In this document: positions 11,381-23,357 of the stretch, piece after piece
How positions within the stretch are numbered: position 1 is the first letter of the stretch
How the letters are laid out: each line of letters starts with the position of its first letter
Assembly (NCBI RefSeq): GCF_030272615.1
Contig: NC_081406.1
Coordinates: 183,459,770 to 183,523,769, forward strand
Origin: Cryptomeria japonica
Taxonomy: Eukaryota > Streptophyta > Pinopsida > Cupressales > Cupressaceae
DNA length: 64,000 nt
Direction: 5' to 3'
Translations under genes and position numbers: made by a program
Notes under the pieces: model-generated
What the model saw: only the letters and a program-made list of their open reading frames with translations
The model's database searches: none
What the model was told of the DNA's origin: nothing

Positions 11381-12841
11381 CTATGGTAAGACATTAACAT
11401 CTCGGTCCTGCAGCACCTTGGCTTGGTTCTCCTTTTGCCCTGCTATTTCACCCTTGTACATGATCAGGTCAGCTATATTAAAAACCGATGAAATGGCTAA
11501 GTCAGAAGGAAGTTCAACCTTATAGGTGTTCTCACCATATTTTTCTAGAATTCTACAAGGTCCTACCCTCTTCATTTGTAGTTTGGTAGGCTTACCACTT
11601 TGCATCCTAGCTTTGCTCAAATGGACCATCAAATAGTCACCTACCTTGAACTGAACCTCTCTCCTTTTTTCATCCATTTTGGCCTTCAGTTTTTGAGTGG
11701 ATTCAAGGATGGCTTTCTTGACTTGCTCTTGGACTTCCTTGATGGCTTGAGTGAAGTCCTTTGCTTGCCCACTCTTCATCTCCAAAGCACCAAGGTCTCT
11801 TAGCTCACATACTCCTCTTGGATGTCTACCATATACAACTTCAAAAGGACTTCTACTAGTGGTCCTATTCACACTGTCATTATATGCATACTCTGCTTGA
11901 GGAATGATTAGGTCCCATGTCTGCCCATACTTCTTAGTTAAGCACCTCAACAAATTGCCTAACACCCTATTGATGACTTTGGTCTGACCATCAGCTTGTG
12001 GATGGTAAGCTGAGCTAAATGAGAGGTTAGTTCCAAGTCTCCTCCATAATGTTTGCCAAAAATGACCCATGAACTTGCTATCCTTGTCTAAAACAATGCT
12101 TAAAGGGAGTCCATGAATCCTAAAAATCTCCTTAAAGAAGAGATGTGCAACATAGCTAGCATCATGTGTAGTTTTGCATGGAATGAAATGGCTCATCTTG
12201 GAAAATCTATCTACTACCACATAGATGTTGTCCATACTTGTCTTTGTCTTGGGAAGTCCTACTACAAAGTCCATGCTTATACATTCCCAAGGCCTATTAG
12301 GGACCGACAATGGTTGATAGAGACCAGCATTGCTTGATCCTCCTTTTTCTCTTTGGCATACACCACATTGTTCTACATATCTTTTCACATCCCTTGGAAA
12401 CTTTGGCCGATAGTAGTACCTCTGTACTAAATCCAAGGTTTTGTTGACTCCAAAGTGTCCACTTAAACTACCATTATGTTTCTCTTGGATGAGGTTTTCC
12501 CTCATGGATCCTCTTGGTACACACAACTAATTACCTTTGAACAAGAGACCATTTTGGAGAGTGTAATCTACATACTCACCATGGAAATGGTTCTCAAACT
12601 CCTTGCAAACCTTGTAAGCTGATGAGAAGTCTTCATCTCCTTCATAGAGGTCCTTGAAACCTTCTATTCCTATGCTCTGCAACTGTAGTTCTTGAACTAT
12701 CAACAACTTCCTGCTTAATGCATCTGCCACCTTGTTGAGTTGCCCCTTCTTATGCTTGATGGTGAAGGTGAAGGATTGGAGGTATTCCATCCATTTCAGA
12801 TGTCTATTGCTAAGCTTCTCTTGAGTGTTAATGTAACTCAA
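11381..12841 (-). pseudogene. RNase H end and integrase of element B
   Basis: This part stays in the same frame as the reverse transcriptase. Minus-strand 12841-12527 holds the RNase H tail (GQLNKVADALSRK), and 12526-11381 holds integrase. The integrase includes a zinc-binding segment (CGVCQREK) and a first catalytic Asp in SMDFVVGLP. The catalytic Glu is Lys in GQTKVINRVL, encoded at 11978-11980, a GAA to AAA change. The C-terminal GPY/F-like module (KRVGPCRIL, then YKVELP) is present. A TAG at 12527 separates the two pieces. This integrase would be inactive even without the stop. Confidence 0.85.
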
Positions 12842-14290
12842 TGCCTAGTTGTCTGTGAACACCACAAATTCCTTTGGAAGTAGGTAGTGCCTCCATTTCT
12901 TTAGAGACTGCACTAATGCATACAACTCTAGGTCATAGGCTGAGTACTTCTTCTTTGCTTCATTAAGCTTCTCACTGAAAAATGTCATAGGTCTTCCCTC
13001 TTAACTCAATACACCCCCTACTGCAATTCCACTTGCATCACACTCCAATGTGAATAGCTTATCAAAAGTAGGTAGGAGAAGGATAGGTTTTGTGGCTACT
13101 TCTTGCTTCAATAATTGAAATGCTTTGTCAGCCTACTCAGTCCATTTAAACTTAGTTTTAAGGCCTCCTTTAATGGTGTCAAGGATTGGTGCACATATGC
13201 CACTGAAGTTCCTCACAAAATTCCTATAGAATTGAGCTAATCCATGGAAACTCCTAACTTCAGTCCCTGTTCTAGGTGCAGGCCAATTCAAGATTGCCTC
13301 CACTTTGCTTGGATCCATCTTCAAGGTTCCTTTAGACACAACAAATCCTAAGTAGACCAACTCTTGCTTCAAGAAGTCACACTTCTCTAGGTTGATGGAT
13401 AACTTCTCCTCATGCAACCTCTCTAAGACTAACCTCAAATGCTCAAGGCGCTCCTCTTTGGTTTTGCTATAGATGAGTATGTCATCTAGGTACACCACCA
13501 CAAACCTGCCTATGAAGTCTTTTAACACCTCATTCATCAACCTCATGAAGGTTCTTGGAGAATTAGTGAGTCCAAATGGCATCACAAGCCATTCATACAA
13601 TCCTTCTGTGGTCTTGAAAGCAGTCTTCCACTCATCTCCTTCCTTAATCCTAATCTGATGATAACCACTCTTAAGGTCCAATTTGGTGAAATACATAGCA
13701 CCTCCTAGACAGTCCATCAAATCCTCTATTCTAGGAATAGGAAACCTATACCTTATGGTGATCCTATTGATTGCCCTTGAATCAATGCAAAGTCCCCACT
13801 TGCCTCCTTTTTTGGATGCTAACACTACCGGAACTGCACATGGCCTGATGCTCTTCTTAATCAGTCCTTGTTCCAATAACTCCTGCACTTGCCTTGCTAC
13901 CTCCTTATTTTGGTCAGGTGTGAGTTTATATGTAGCTTTGTTAGGTAGGGATGCTTTGGGAACAAAGTCTATTTGATGACTTATAGACCTTCTTGGTGGG
14001 AGTGTTGCAGGTGCTCCATCACTCACTATGTCCTTATACTCTTGCAACATTTGCTTCACCTCCTTGGGTACTTTTGCTTGCAACTTATCTTCTTCCTCCT
14101 TTGGTTTCACAAATATGGCACACTTCACTATCTTCTCCTCTTGTAGCAAGTTTAAGAACTCTTTACCAGTAGCCAATAGGACACTAGGTGTTCTTGAAGT
14201 TCCCTCTTCATCCTCTGTCAAGGACTGAATCTTGAAGGTCTTGCTATCCTTCTTGAATGATATGGAGTTCTCCTCTCCATCATAGATCAC
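12842..14290 (-). pseudogene. reverse transcriptase and RNase H of element B
   Basis: Minus-strand 14290-13133 is one open stretch with the Ty3/gypsy reverse transcriptase. It includes YRFPIPRIEDLMDCL, FTKLDLKSGYHQIR and the catalytic YLDD at 13481-13492. The RNase H follows, with FTLECDASG and TFFSEKLNEA. Stops lie at 13133 (TAG), 13001 (TAA) and 12845 (TAG), each where relatives have Gln, and there are no frameshifts. The frame matches the neighbouring protease and integrase pieces, so this was one polyprotein. Confidence 0.88.
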
Positions 14291-14683
14291 CTTCCTATCA
14301 AATTTCTAGGGTCTTCCTAGAAGTAGATGACAAGCATCCATAGGCAACACATCACAAAGGATCTAATCCTTATATCCTCCAATAGAAAACTCTACCCAAG
14401 TTTGTTCATTGACAAGCACACTTTGTCCTTTGTTCAACCAAGTCACCTTGTAAGGGCTAGTGTGGGGTATTCTTGTGAGTTTCAACTTCCTAACTGCCTC
14501 TTCTGATATGATGTTGTTAGTTGAGCCTAAATCAACTATCACCTTGCACACTTTACCAAGAACTTTGCATCTCACCCTAAACAATGCTCTCCTATGTTTG
14601 GGTTCCTCCTTAAATGGCTCTCTGATCAAAATCCTATTGAACATTAGATTCTCACCAAATTTTTGATTCAATCTGGTCCACAT
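14291..14683 (-). pseudogene. aspartic protease of element B, active site changed
   Basis: The minus-strand product includes VIVDLGSTNNIIS, where the protease triad Asp-Ser/Thr-Gly reads Asp-Leu-Gly (codons at 14525-14533). One C-to-T change in a Ser codon would explain it. Stops at 14363 and 14306 (Gln and Trp positions in relatives) end the piece. The frame agrees with reverse transcriptase downstream. A frameshift separates it from gag. Confidence 0.75.
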
Positions 14684-15763
14684 CTAGTGTCTTGCTTCTT
14701 GAAGAGTCTTCATGAGCATAAGCAACCCTCTTTCCACTATTTGATGAGGTAGGCTTGTCAGGGCATCTATATGCCGGGTGTCCCAATTGTCCACAGTTGT
14801 AACACTTCATAGTTGCAAAGTAGGAGTTACCTCTGCCAGTACTTCTACCCCTTATTGAACCACCTTGTGCACCTCTTCCTCTAGAATGGCCTCCCCTAAG
14901 ATTGGTTTCACTGTCATGTTCAGTCAACTTGGCTTCTCCTTGGTTCCTTTGCTCATTTGACTTGCTTTGGTAACCACCTCGGTGATTCATTTGTTCTCTA
15001 CCTCTGCCTCTACCCCTGTTATTGGAGTCTCCTTCCTTTTGTTCCTCTCTTCCACCTTGACAACAAGCTGATGACATTTTTGAACAGTAGTAGGAGTCCA
15101 TAGGCTTATCTCCTCTTGAATGTTCCACTTTAGGCTGCTTAGATACCTAGCCACCTTAATAGATTCATCTTCTTGGACTTTGGATCTAAGACAAAGTTTT
15201 TGAAATTCTTTGGTGTAGGAGGTCACATCAAGGTCTTTTTGCTTCAAACCCTATCTCTTCTTATGAAGTTGGACTTCATAATCCTCTGGTAAGTAGTTCT
15301 CCTTGATCTTACTCACCATGGCCTTCCAATTGGCAATAGGTAGCTTCCCCATGCTAACTCTCTCTTCTTGCAGGTACTTCCACCATGTTAAAGTAGCTCC
15401 CCTTAATCTTGATTTGGCAACCTTAACCTTTTGAGCCTCTGTCACTCCCTCACACTCAAAATGGTTTTCTATGCCCTCAATCCATTCCATGATAGTGTTA
15501 ATGTCCATCCTTCCACTGAAATGTGGCAATCCTTTAAAAGCTTTGGTGTTCAAAGCCTTAATAGCCTTCACAAAAGGTTCTTCATTAAACAAGGGATCTA
15601 GTTTAGGTATAATGTCATCTATGTCAATGGTTTTCTTGCCTTTACCTTTGGTGTCTTCACCCCAAGGTCCTTGTGTCCTCTAATCCACCACTTCCTACAG
15701 TTTATCCCTTATCTCACTCATATCTTCTTCAAGGAGTCTATTCTTCTCTAGCCAGCTCTGCAT
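14652..15763 (-). pseudogene. gag of element B with zinc knuckle
   Basis: An ATG at 15763 (minus) starts the frame that holds the gag core. That core includes WIEGIENHFECEGV and LTWWKYLQEER near 15480-15370, a Retrotrans_gag pattern. Two stops near the start and a TAG at 15251 interrupt it, and a frameshift occurs between 15128 and 14987. The shifted frame continues as an Arg/Gly-rich stretch (GRGRGREQ, GRSTGRGN). It then has a CCHC knuckle, CYNCGQLGHPAYRC, at about 14820-14760. The protein would form the particle core and bind RNA. Confidence 0.8.
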
Positions 15764-15835
15764 TAGTGACCATTCTTCTCTCCCCTATTGATTCATCAGT
15801 ATATAGATACATACACAGTCCACCAAATCTTTAAC

Positions 15836-15851
15836 CTGCTCTGATACCAAT
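15836..15851 (-). other. primer binding site of element B
   Basis: The minus strand reads TTGGTATCAGAGCAGG a few bases inside the 5' LTR. This is the initiator-methionine tRNA type of primer site and fixes the orientation of the element. Confidence 0.85.
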
Positions 15852-15852
15852 C

Positions 15853-17446
15853 TAATGGGTTGGGGTTTGGGATAGACTAGCCTAGTCTATGCTCTTGGAT
15901 CCTTCCCTTGGATCACCTGGTATTCTCTTCACACCCTATGGTCTCTAGGACTTCCCTTGCTTGAGGAATCCCCTGACCTTGCCCAATCCACCCACCAATG
16001 AGTTGCAATGCTGCTCCTAAGGTCTCACCTACTCATGAGACTCAAAACCCCTTACTATGGCTAATAAGGGCTTGGCTTGTCCTACTGCTTCCTAGGTCTT
16101 AGCAAGGTTATCTCAGGTCTATTTCATGGTTTTTCCACCCATTCATGTGCCCCCAAGAGGTTTCAAGATTCCAACCCCTTACCGATTTCACTATTTTGTG
16201 TTTTTGCCTATAAAATAGGGCTACAAGGATTTTGACCAATTAGGCCTCCTACCCGGTCCTTTAGGGATCCCTCTCACAAATGATGCACAAACTACCCAAA
16301 CTCCCAAAATGGACTACCATTCATTTGGAAAGGGCTCAAGGATTTCTCTATTTTTGGGCCTCCAAGTGGCCGTACAGTGCCTTGGGCGAATTTTGGGGTT
16401 TTTAAGGGTTTTGTGAGGGTTTTATGGTCTGCCTGGGTCACAGTGTATGTTTTGTGTTTTAGCCACCTTGTCTAGATTGGTGGAGGCTCCTCCTTCACAC
16501 TATTGGTGCTTCACACACTCCTCTACACATTCTCCAAAGGGTGCACTCTCCTCTGACCAACCTTGCTCTCCAAGACCTCTGCAACTTGACCCTTCCTAGT
16601 CGGGCACTATCTAGTCTCGCCTAGGATTGGGTATTTTGATGGCCTCCCTGCATTTTCAAGGGCCCTGCTTGCTTTGTAGTATAGTACTTGACCTGCACTC
16701 TCATTCCCCATGGTTTCATGGTGGTTCCACAATGGGGAATGGAGTCATGATTCCATTTGCACAAACCAGTCCAAAACTGGACAGTGAGAAGACAACTTAC
16801 AAAATATTTACAAGCACACCACACTTACAAACCAAAACCTAATATAATTGCTCAAAATGAAATTATTTACACCATAGAAGACACTCCACATAGGTTTTCA
16901 TGTAGATCAATCCATTATTAATCTTCCTTTACTCCATTTGTACTGACTGGCAACAAAATTGCAGTCTCAGTCAAGTCACTTTGCTTGGGCCGTATAATGT
17001 CTGACATCCAACCCTTTAACTTAGGGTTTTCAATTACTTATACCACCTTTGCCTTAGTTTATGTGCCCATATTAGGGTTTTCCATGCTACATTAAGGATT
17101 TTTACCTCATGGTGGAAAAGTTGCTTGGCAACTTTTAAAAGTTGTCATGCAACTTTTGTAACTTTTGAGCAACTTTCCCAATGTTGCTTTTCTTGACTCC
17201 TAGACCCACATTGGGCAAAAATAAGGACACCACCATGCTATGAGGGACCCCTAAACACCTCAAATGCACACAAACCCTCTATTTCCAATAAATCCTCAAT
17301 TTTGACTCATGACCCTAACTCCTCAACTAGGACCCTAACTAGGACCAATGAGCACATGGCTCCTTATTTTATATACAATGGCTTCAAAAGAAGCATAACA
17401 CCAACAAAAAAAAGGAGGAAGAGCTTGGAAGGGTGCTCCTGCACCA
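15853..17446 (-). repeat. 5' LTR of element B
   Basis: On the minus strand it starts TGGTGCAGGAGC at 17446 and ends CCAACCCATTA at 15853. The last dinucleotide is TA rather than CA, a single C-to-T change compared with the other LTR. Likely promoter sequences lie in its upstream half, but I cannot place a start site. Confidence 0.9.
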
Positions 17447-17451
17447 ACAAA

Positions 17452-17994
17452 TCCTTTGGCAGAAAGATAGTTAAGAGTGAGCACTAGAAGATGTGTATTT
17501 GCTTGTAATTTTTTGTTGAGTATTTTTTTTTAATGATTTTTCCAATCGAACACATCCTGAAAATTAGGTACCTATTCATGCACAAAGAATAAGTTGCATT
17601 AAAAAAATAAAAAATACATTTTTTTTTTAAATTGTAAAGAATAAAGTGCACTACAATAATATATAAAGTTTTAAAATTTTGGATAGGTATATAAAAAGTT
17701 ATTAAAAAAATTGTGCATGTATGTCTGTGAGAACTATGGAGACACTGGTAAAAGAAATTCAATAATAATATGTTATTGTTGTTCAAATTTTTAAAAAATT
17801 ATATGGTTAGAAAGCTCAGAAGATGGGTGAAAATATGGTGGCAATTTTAGAAATACCCACTTGATGAAGTGTAAACCTAATGATGACAAAGTTGAAAAAC
17901 GAAGTTGATAAAATAAAACACATCAAAAAGGAGGGAAATGGAGGGAAATCAAACTTCCAAACCATAGCTTTGTCATCCAGGCCTATTTCCAAGC
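17452..17994. other. AT-rich DNA of segment T without a gene
   Basis: After the second ACAAA copy (17447-17451) the sequence is AT-rich with many short A and T runs. The ORF at 17484-17786 on the minus strand has the composition of noncoding AT-rich sequence. A GGCCTATTTCCAAGCCTAAA stretch at 17979-18000 resembles the reverse complement of 34065-34100. Confidence 0.5.
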
Positions 17995-18172
17995 CTAAAC
18001 AGTCAAAAGCGCGTACGAGATACCTATGGTATAAAAAGTGCGTATGGGGTGCTTATAGTGTAAGAAGTGTATACGCACTATCTTAACTATAAAAATTGTG
18101 TACGCAATATTTTTACTATAAAAAGCACGTACGCGCTATTTTACTATAAATAGCATGTACGCGGTTTTTATG
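17995..18172 (+). repeat. left subterminal GTACG array of segment T
   Basis: About six units of 25-35 bp contain GCGTACG, GCGTATG or close variants, separated by TATAAAAA-type spacers. The best conserved units are near 18122-18135 (GCACGTACGCGC) and 18152-18165 (GCATGTACGCGG). A related array lies in the opposite orientation near the other end at 33925-34130. Arrays of this kind serve as transposase binding sites in some DNA transposons. That role here is inference. Confidence 0.6.
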
Positions 18173-18189
18173 TTTAAATTTTGGGAGTG

Positions 18190-18400
18190 TGTATAGTATG
18201 ATATTGTATATATAATATGTGTATATACATATAATATATAATTTATATATAATATATAATATTTATATATATATATGTATATAATAATATACAATATTTA
18301 TATATATATATGTATATAATAATATATAATATATTAAGTATATATACACACATATGTGTGTATGTATGTGTATTGTCTCCCTCTCTCTCTCCCTCCCAAG
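18190..18400 (+). repeat. TA-rich microsatellite cluster
   Basis: Interrupted (TA)n and ATATAATAT repeats are followed by a TGTGTATG tract and a short CT tract. No gene is present. Confidence 0.8.
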
Positions 18401-19640
18401 CACGTACAAAAATATATGTTATTTTAATTTGTCTTATGTAAAAATATATTAATTATTAATTATAATAATTTTATATTTTTACAAAAATATATATTATATT
18501 ATATTATATCAAATATTTTTTTATTACATCAAAGGCGTCTCTTATATGAAATGGATGGCATGTTCTCTAAAATCTATGGTTGAGAGTTAAGGAAAAGCAA
18601 TGCAAGATGATTGAAAATATGTCCTTCGTTGATCTCTTTGTCCTATTTCATCATATTTCACTATCCATGTACGATGCTGCCACGTAAATTAATGGAGAAC
18701 TGTTTTCTTTTAACGTCTTTCACTTCTCTTTAACTTTGTTCTGACACAAAAAACCATACAGATGAAAAGCTCTGCTACCAACAATGCATCTTTATTGCCT
18801 TGATTCTCATTCAAACAAATAAAATGGGAATCGTTTCTAGCGCATTTATCTTCCCAACATGGGATGTTTTGAAATCCATAGTTGTTGGTGTTGAGTAAAA
18901 TTGTTCCCAAAAAAATAATTGACAACATGGTTTAGTCTGCTTTGTTCTTTGCTAAATATTGAGATCGAGAAATTCTAAAGTTTATGAGATTGTTGATAAA
19001 TAAGAGTTGTGACTGAAGAACAATTGCAATGGACCACTAATGAGTTCCATGATAATGAATTCATCTTCAAGTGCTCACAATAGCTTGGAGAATTCATTAT
19101 TTCTCACTAAACCTTACAAAAACCAAAAAAAAAAAAAAAATGCAAACAAATTTTATAATTTTAACATTTAAATTGGGAAGAGTTGTGTACTTAGGGTCAA
19201 AGGATTAACATGGATCAAGAAAAATAAAAATATAGCATTTTGTTCCAACTTAATAAACCTTTGATCAAATTCATACTTATGAAAGAGTAAATCTCAACCT
19301 AAATATATTTTTATTATATTTTTGAAATATTTGAAGAGGTCACACTTAAAGTATGTGAAGAACCCATTTGTACATGCACTAAAAGTGAGTTTAAATTTAT
19401 TTTTAAAAATAATATTATGATTATATGTAATATACAAATATAAATTATATTATTATTGTATATTATATTTTATAATAACATTAACATTATTTAATAATAT
19501 TATATTATTATATATTATATTTTATAATAAAATGACTAAATATAGATACTAAATTATTATAAGGCTAGGAGACAAATAGATATAAAATGAGAGGTAGAGA
19601 GATAAAGATGAATATACAAAGATATAGGAAGGGTGATTGA
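18401..19640. other. AT-rich noncoding DNA
   Basis: No ORF with coding character, no RNA gene. The minus-strand ORF at 18710-18928 has no recognisable domain. A run of about 18 A at 19122-19140 may be the tail of an old retroposed copy, but no gene body is recognisable next to it. Confidence 0.5.
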
Positions 19641-19747
19641 TATGTATTTCTATGTCTCTCTACATCTCCCACTATCTATATCACTCTCTCTCTCTCTCTA
19701 GAGTTATTACCATCTCTTTCTCCCTATCTCCCCCTCTAGCTATGATG

Positions 19748-19790
<43 letters not shown>

Positions 19791-19798
19791 CTTCTCCC

Positions 19799-19836
<38 letters not shown>

Positions 19837-19870
19837 TTCTCCCCCCTCCCCCCCCCCTCTCTCCTTATAT
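19641..19870 (+). repeat. (CT)n and (TA)n microsatellites
   Basis: Pyrimidine-rich CT tracts alternate with two TA tracts (19772-19790 and 19803-19834), ending in a C-rich run near 19845. The translated ORF at 19637-19960 is low complexity and not a gene. Confidence 0.85.
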
Positions 19871-21889
19871 TATATGCACATTACCTACCCAACACACACA
19901 CACACATCATATATGAATATATGCAGCTGGATTGAGGTTACTTGTTCTCATGAAATTTAGGTAGAGCGTATTGGTAGAGTATATACTCCAATTACCCCAT
20001 TAAAAATAGTTTGATGGATGCCCTCGCCCGATCCACAACTTCCATTGTGAAATAGGTGAAGAGGGTGCTATAGTAGAGAGTGTGGCGAATTTGTCTCTAT
20101 AGCATCATTATTTCTATAACTTCACACATTTAGTGACTTCTATCAAGTGTTCATCAATTTATTCTCTATTAAACAGGTGGAAATCTAGGCAAACTACTAA
20201 TTTTAATGACTTTCTATACTTTGAGAGATTAGTCTTATATGTATTATGAGGATTTTTTTTTTTTTTTAATATTTTTAATTATGTATTTAAATTAAATCTT
20301 ATAAAGTTAGTATTTAAGGGTTTTTTTACTTATCTATATTTATTATTATGCATTGTACAATTTTTTAAATATAAACATAAAATATTATATAATTAATATA
20401 TATATTATATTGTTCAAAGAATCGATTCGTGTGAATTAAAATAGAAAACATAATAGGAGAAGAAATAACGACTTCATCAATTTGTTTGGTCTTGATATGA
20501 TCACATGTCTTCCTTTCATTAAATCCTCTTTCATTGCAATGGATTATCAAAAAAATTTTTAAAAAAGTGTTTATTTTATGAGATTTTTTATAGTTGAGAA
20601 TATATGCACATGTTGTCCACTCAATTTAAATGATGCAAACACTCCCTAATGTAAACACATTGATAAGCAAGCTAAATCTTATTATCCAAAGTTAATAATG
20701 TCTAAGTATAGTGCAAGATGATTGAAATGATCTAAGCTATTGATTTTTTTGTCATTTTATTTTTCATTTGTTGTTCTATCATCCATTGACAATAGCGACG
20801 TCTCTTTAAAAGTTGTATGCTATATACTTTGTTATGTTGTATGAATTGTGAGTTTTGGGACAAAAACTATCCACTTCAATAAAAGTTTGTAAAATTTGAA
20901 ATGTTAAAGGTGTCGATTCAATTCAGGAAGCCTTGACTTCAATCCATAGAACTAGGTACCATATCGTAACAAGAAAATTTTAATAGTATTAATAATTTCT
21001 CTTTTATAATATTTACAAAGATATCTTCATTAACATATGTAGAATATTTTATAATATAATTTTATTTTAGTTAATAATTAGATTTCTAAATAATGTGATA
21101 TGATAGAATTGTTTAGATTAAATTAAACTTAATATTTTTGTTGGGTATAAAATCAAAGCTTATGTTTATTCATTTTAGAATGTGATTATCAACACACAAA
21201 AGTCAATAAAAGAGTTGAGGTTATATGGTATTGCTTGACCTCATAATGTATCAATATTCAAGAACATATAATCAAAATAGTATTTTAATAGTCATAAGGT
21301 TGTGTGTGAAGCTAAAGCAATGCAAGTATGGTTGTACGGTAGATAATGATATAATCTAAACAATTTAAGACTCCTAAAGGAGAGAAACAAGTGCAAACAA
21401 GAGATGTGAGAAATAAGATACAATAGATCAACTGCAATGGAGTCAAACCAATAATTATTTTTTAACTTCATACATACTCAATGAAATAAGTTCTATGTAA
21501 TTTCCATGTAGCTTCCTCCTTTAGCATTGTCTCCTAAGTTACAAAATCCAAATTACTAATTAGCAATATTATGAATAACATGTCAAATATTGTAGTTACA
21601 AATATGTTAAATTTTGATCCTTTAGATATCTTCTATCTTGAAAAATATAAGGGGATTTAAGAGAACTAAAGGATAGTGCATATGCGACAAAAAAATAAAT
21701 TAAGGTTATACATTCCAATTACAATTAAATATTTTTTTAAAACCATATTACTATTGGAACAAATATTCAACGACAATATAGCCACCATACTAGGTGTCAA
21801 CCTATGTCAACATCTTCGTTGATGTATTAGTTGTTAATTGGTCCATGCATCTCAATATATATATACTCATAAACTTGCAAGATTTGAAT
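19871..21889. other. AT-rich noncoding DNA
   Basis: I find no coding region, RNA gene or clear repeat boundary. A short sequence near 18540-18700 and one near 20690-20820 share phrases such as GCAAGATGATTGAAA and a following GATC..TTGTC..ATTTCAT pattern, so they may be two copies of one old dispersed repeat. Confidence 0.45.
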
Positions 21890-23290
<1,401 letters not shown>

Positions 23291-23357
23291 CAAGATTGGC
23301 TGGTTTTACTGAAAATTGCTACCTCTAAGATCAAAATCTTTTCTCTCTCTCTAGTGC
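23291..23357 (+). other. short leader of element C
   Basis: Only about 67 bp separate the broken 5' LTR from the gag reading frame. No standard plant primer site is visible, in keeping with deletion of this region. Confidence 0.55.

Larger units (their letters stand above)
9604..17446 (-). mobile_element. element B: full-length Ty3/gypsy retrotransposon, minus strand
   Basis: It has LTRs at 9604-11175 and 15853-17446, an exact ACAAA target duplication, a primer site next to the right LTR and a polypurine tract next to the left LTR. On the minus strand the order is gag, protease, reverse transcriptase, RNase H, integrase, which is the Ty3/gypsy order. The integrase ends with a GPCRILEKYG segment. 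I see no chromodomain after it. The lineage within gypsy is left open. The LTR pair is very similar, so the insertion is younger than element A. Confidence 0.9.

Noticed and set aside
11028-13976. Plus-strand ORFs of 61-165 codons across element B
   Set aside because: They are shadows of the minus-strand gag-pol polyprotein or lie in the LTR, and have no domain of their own.
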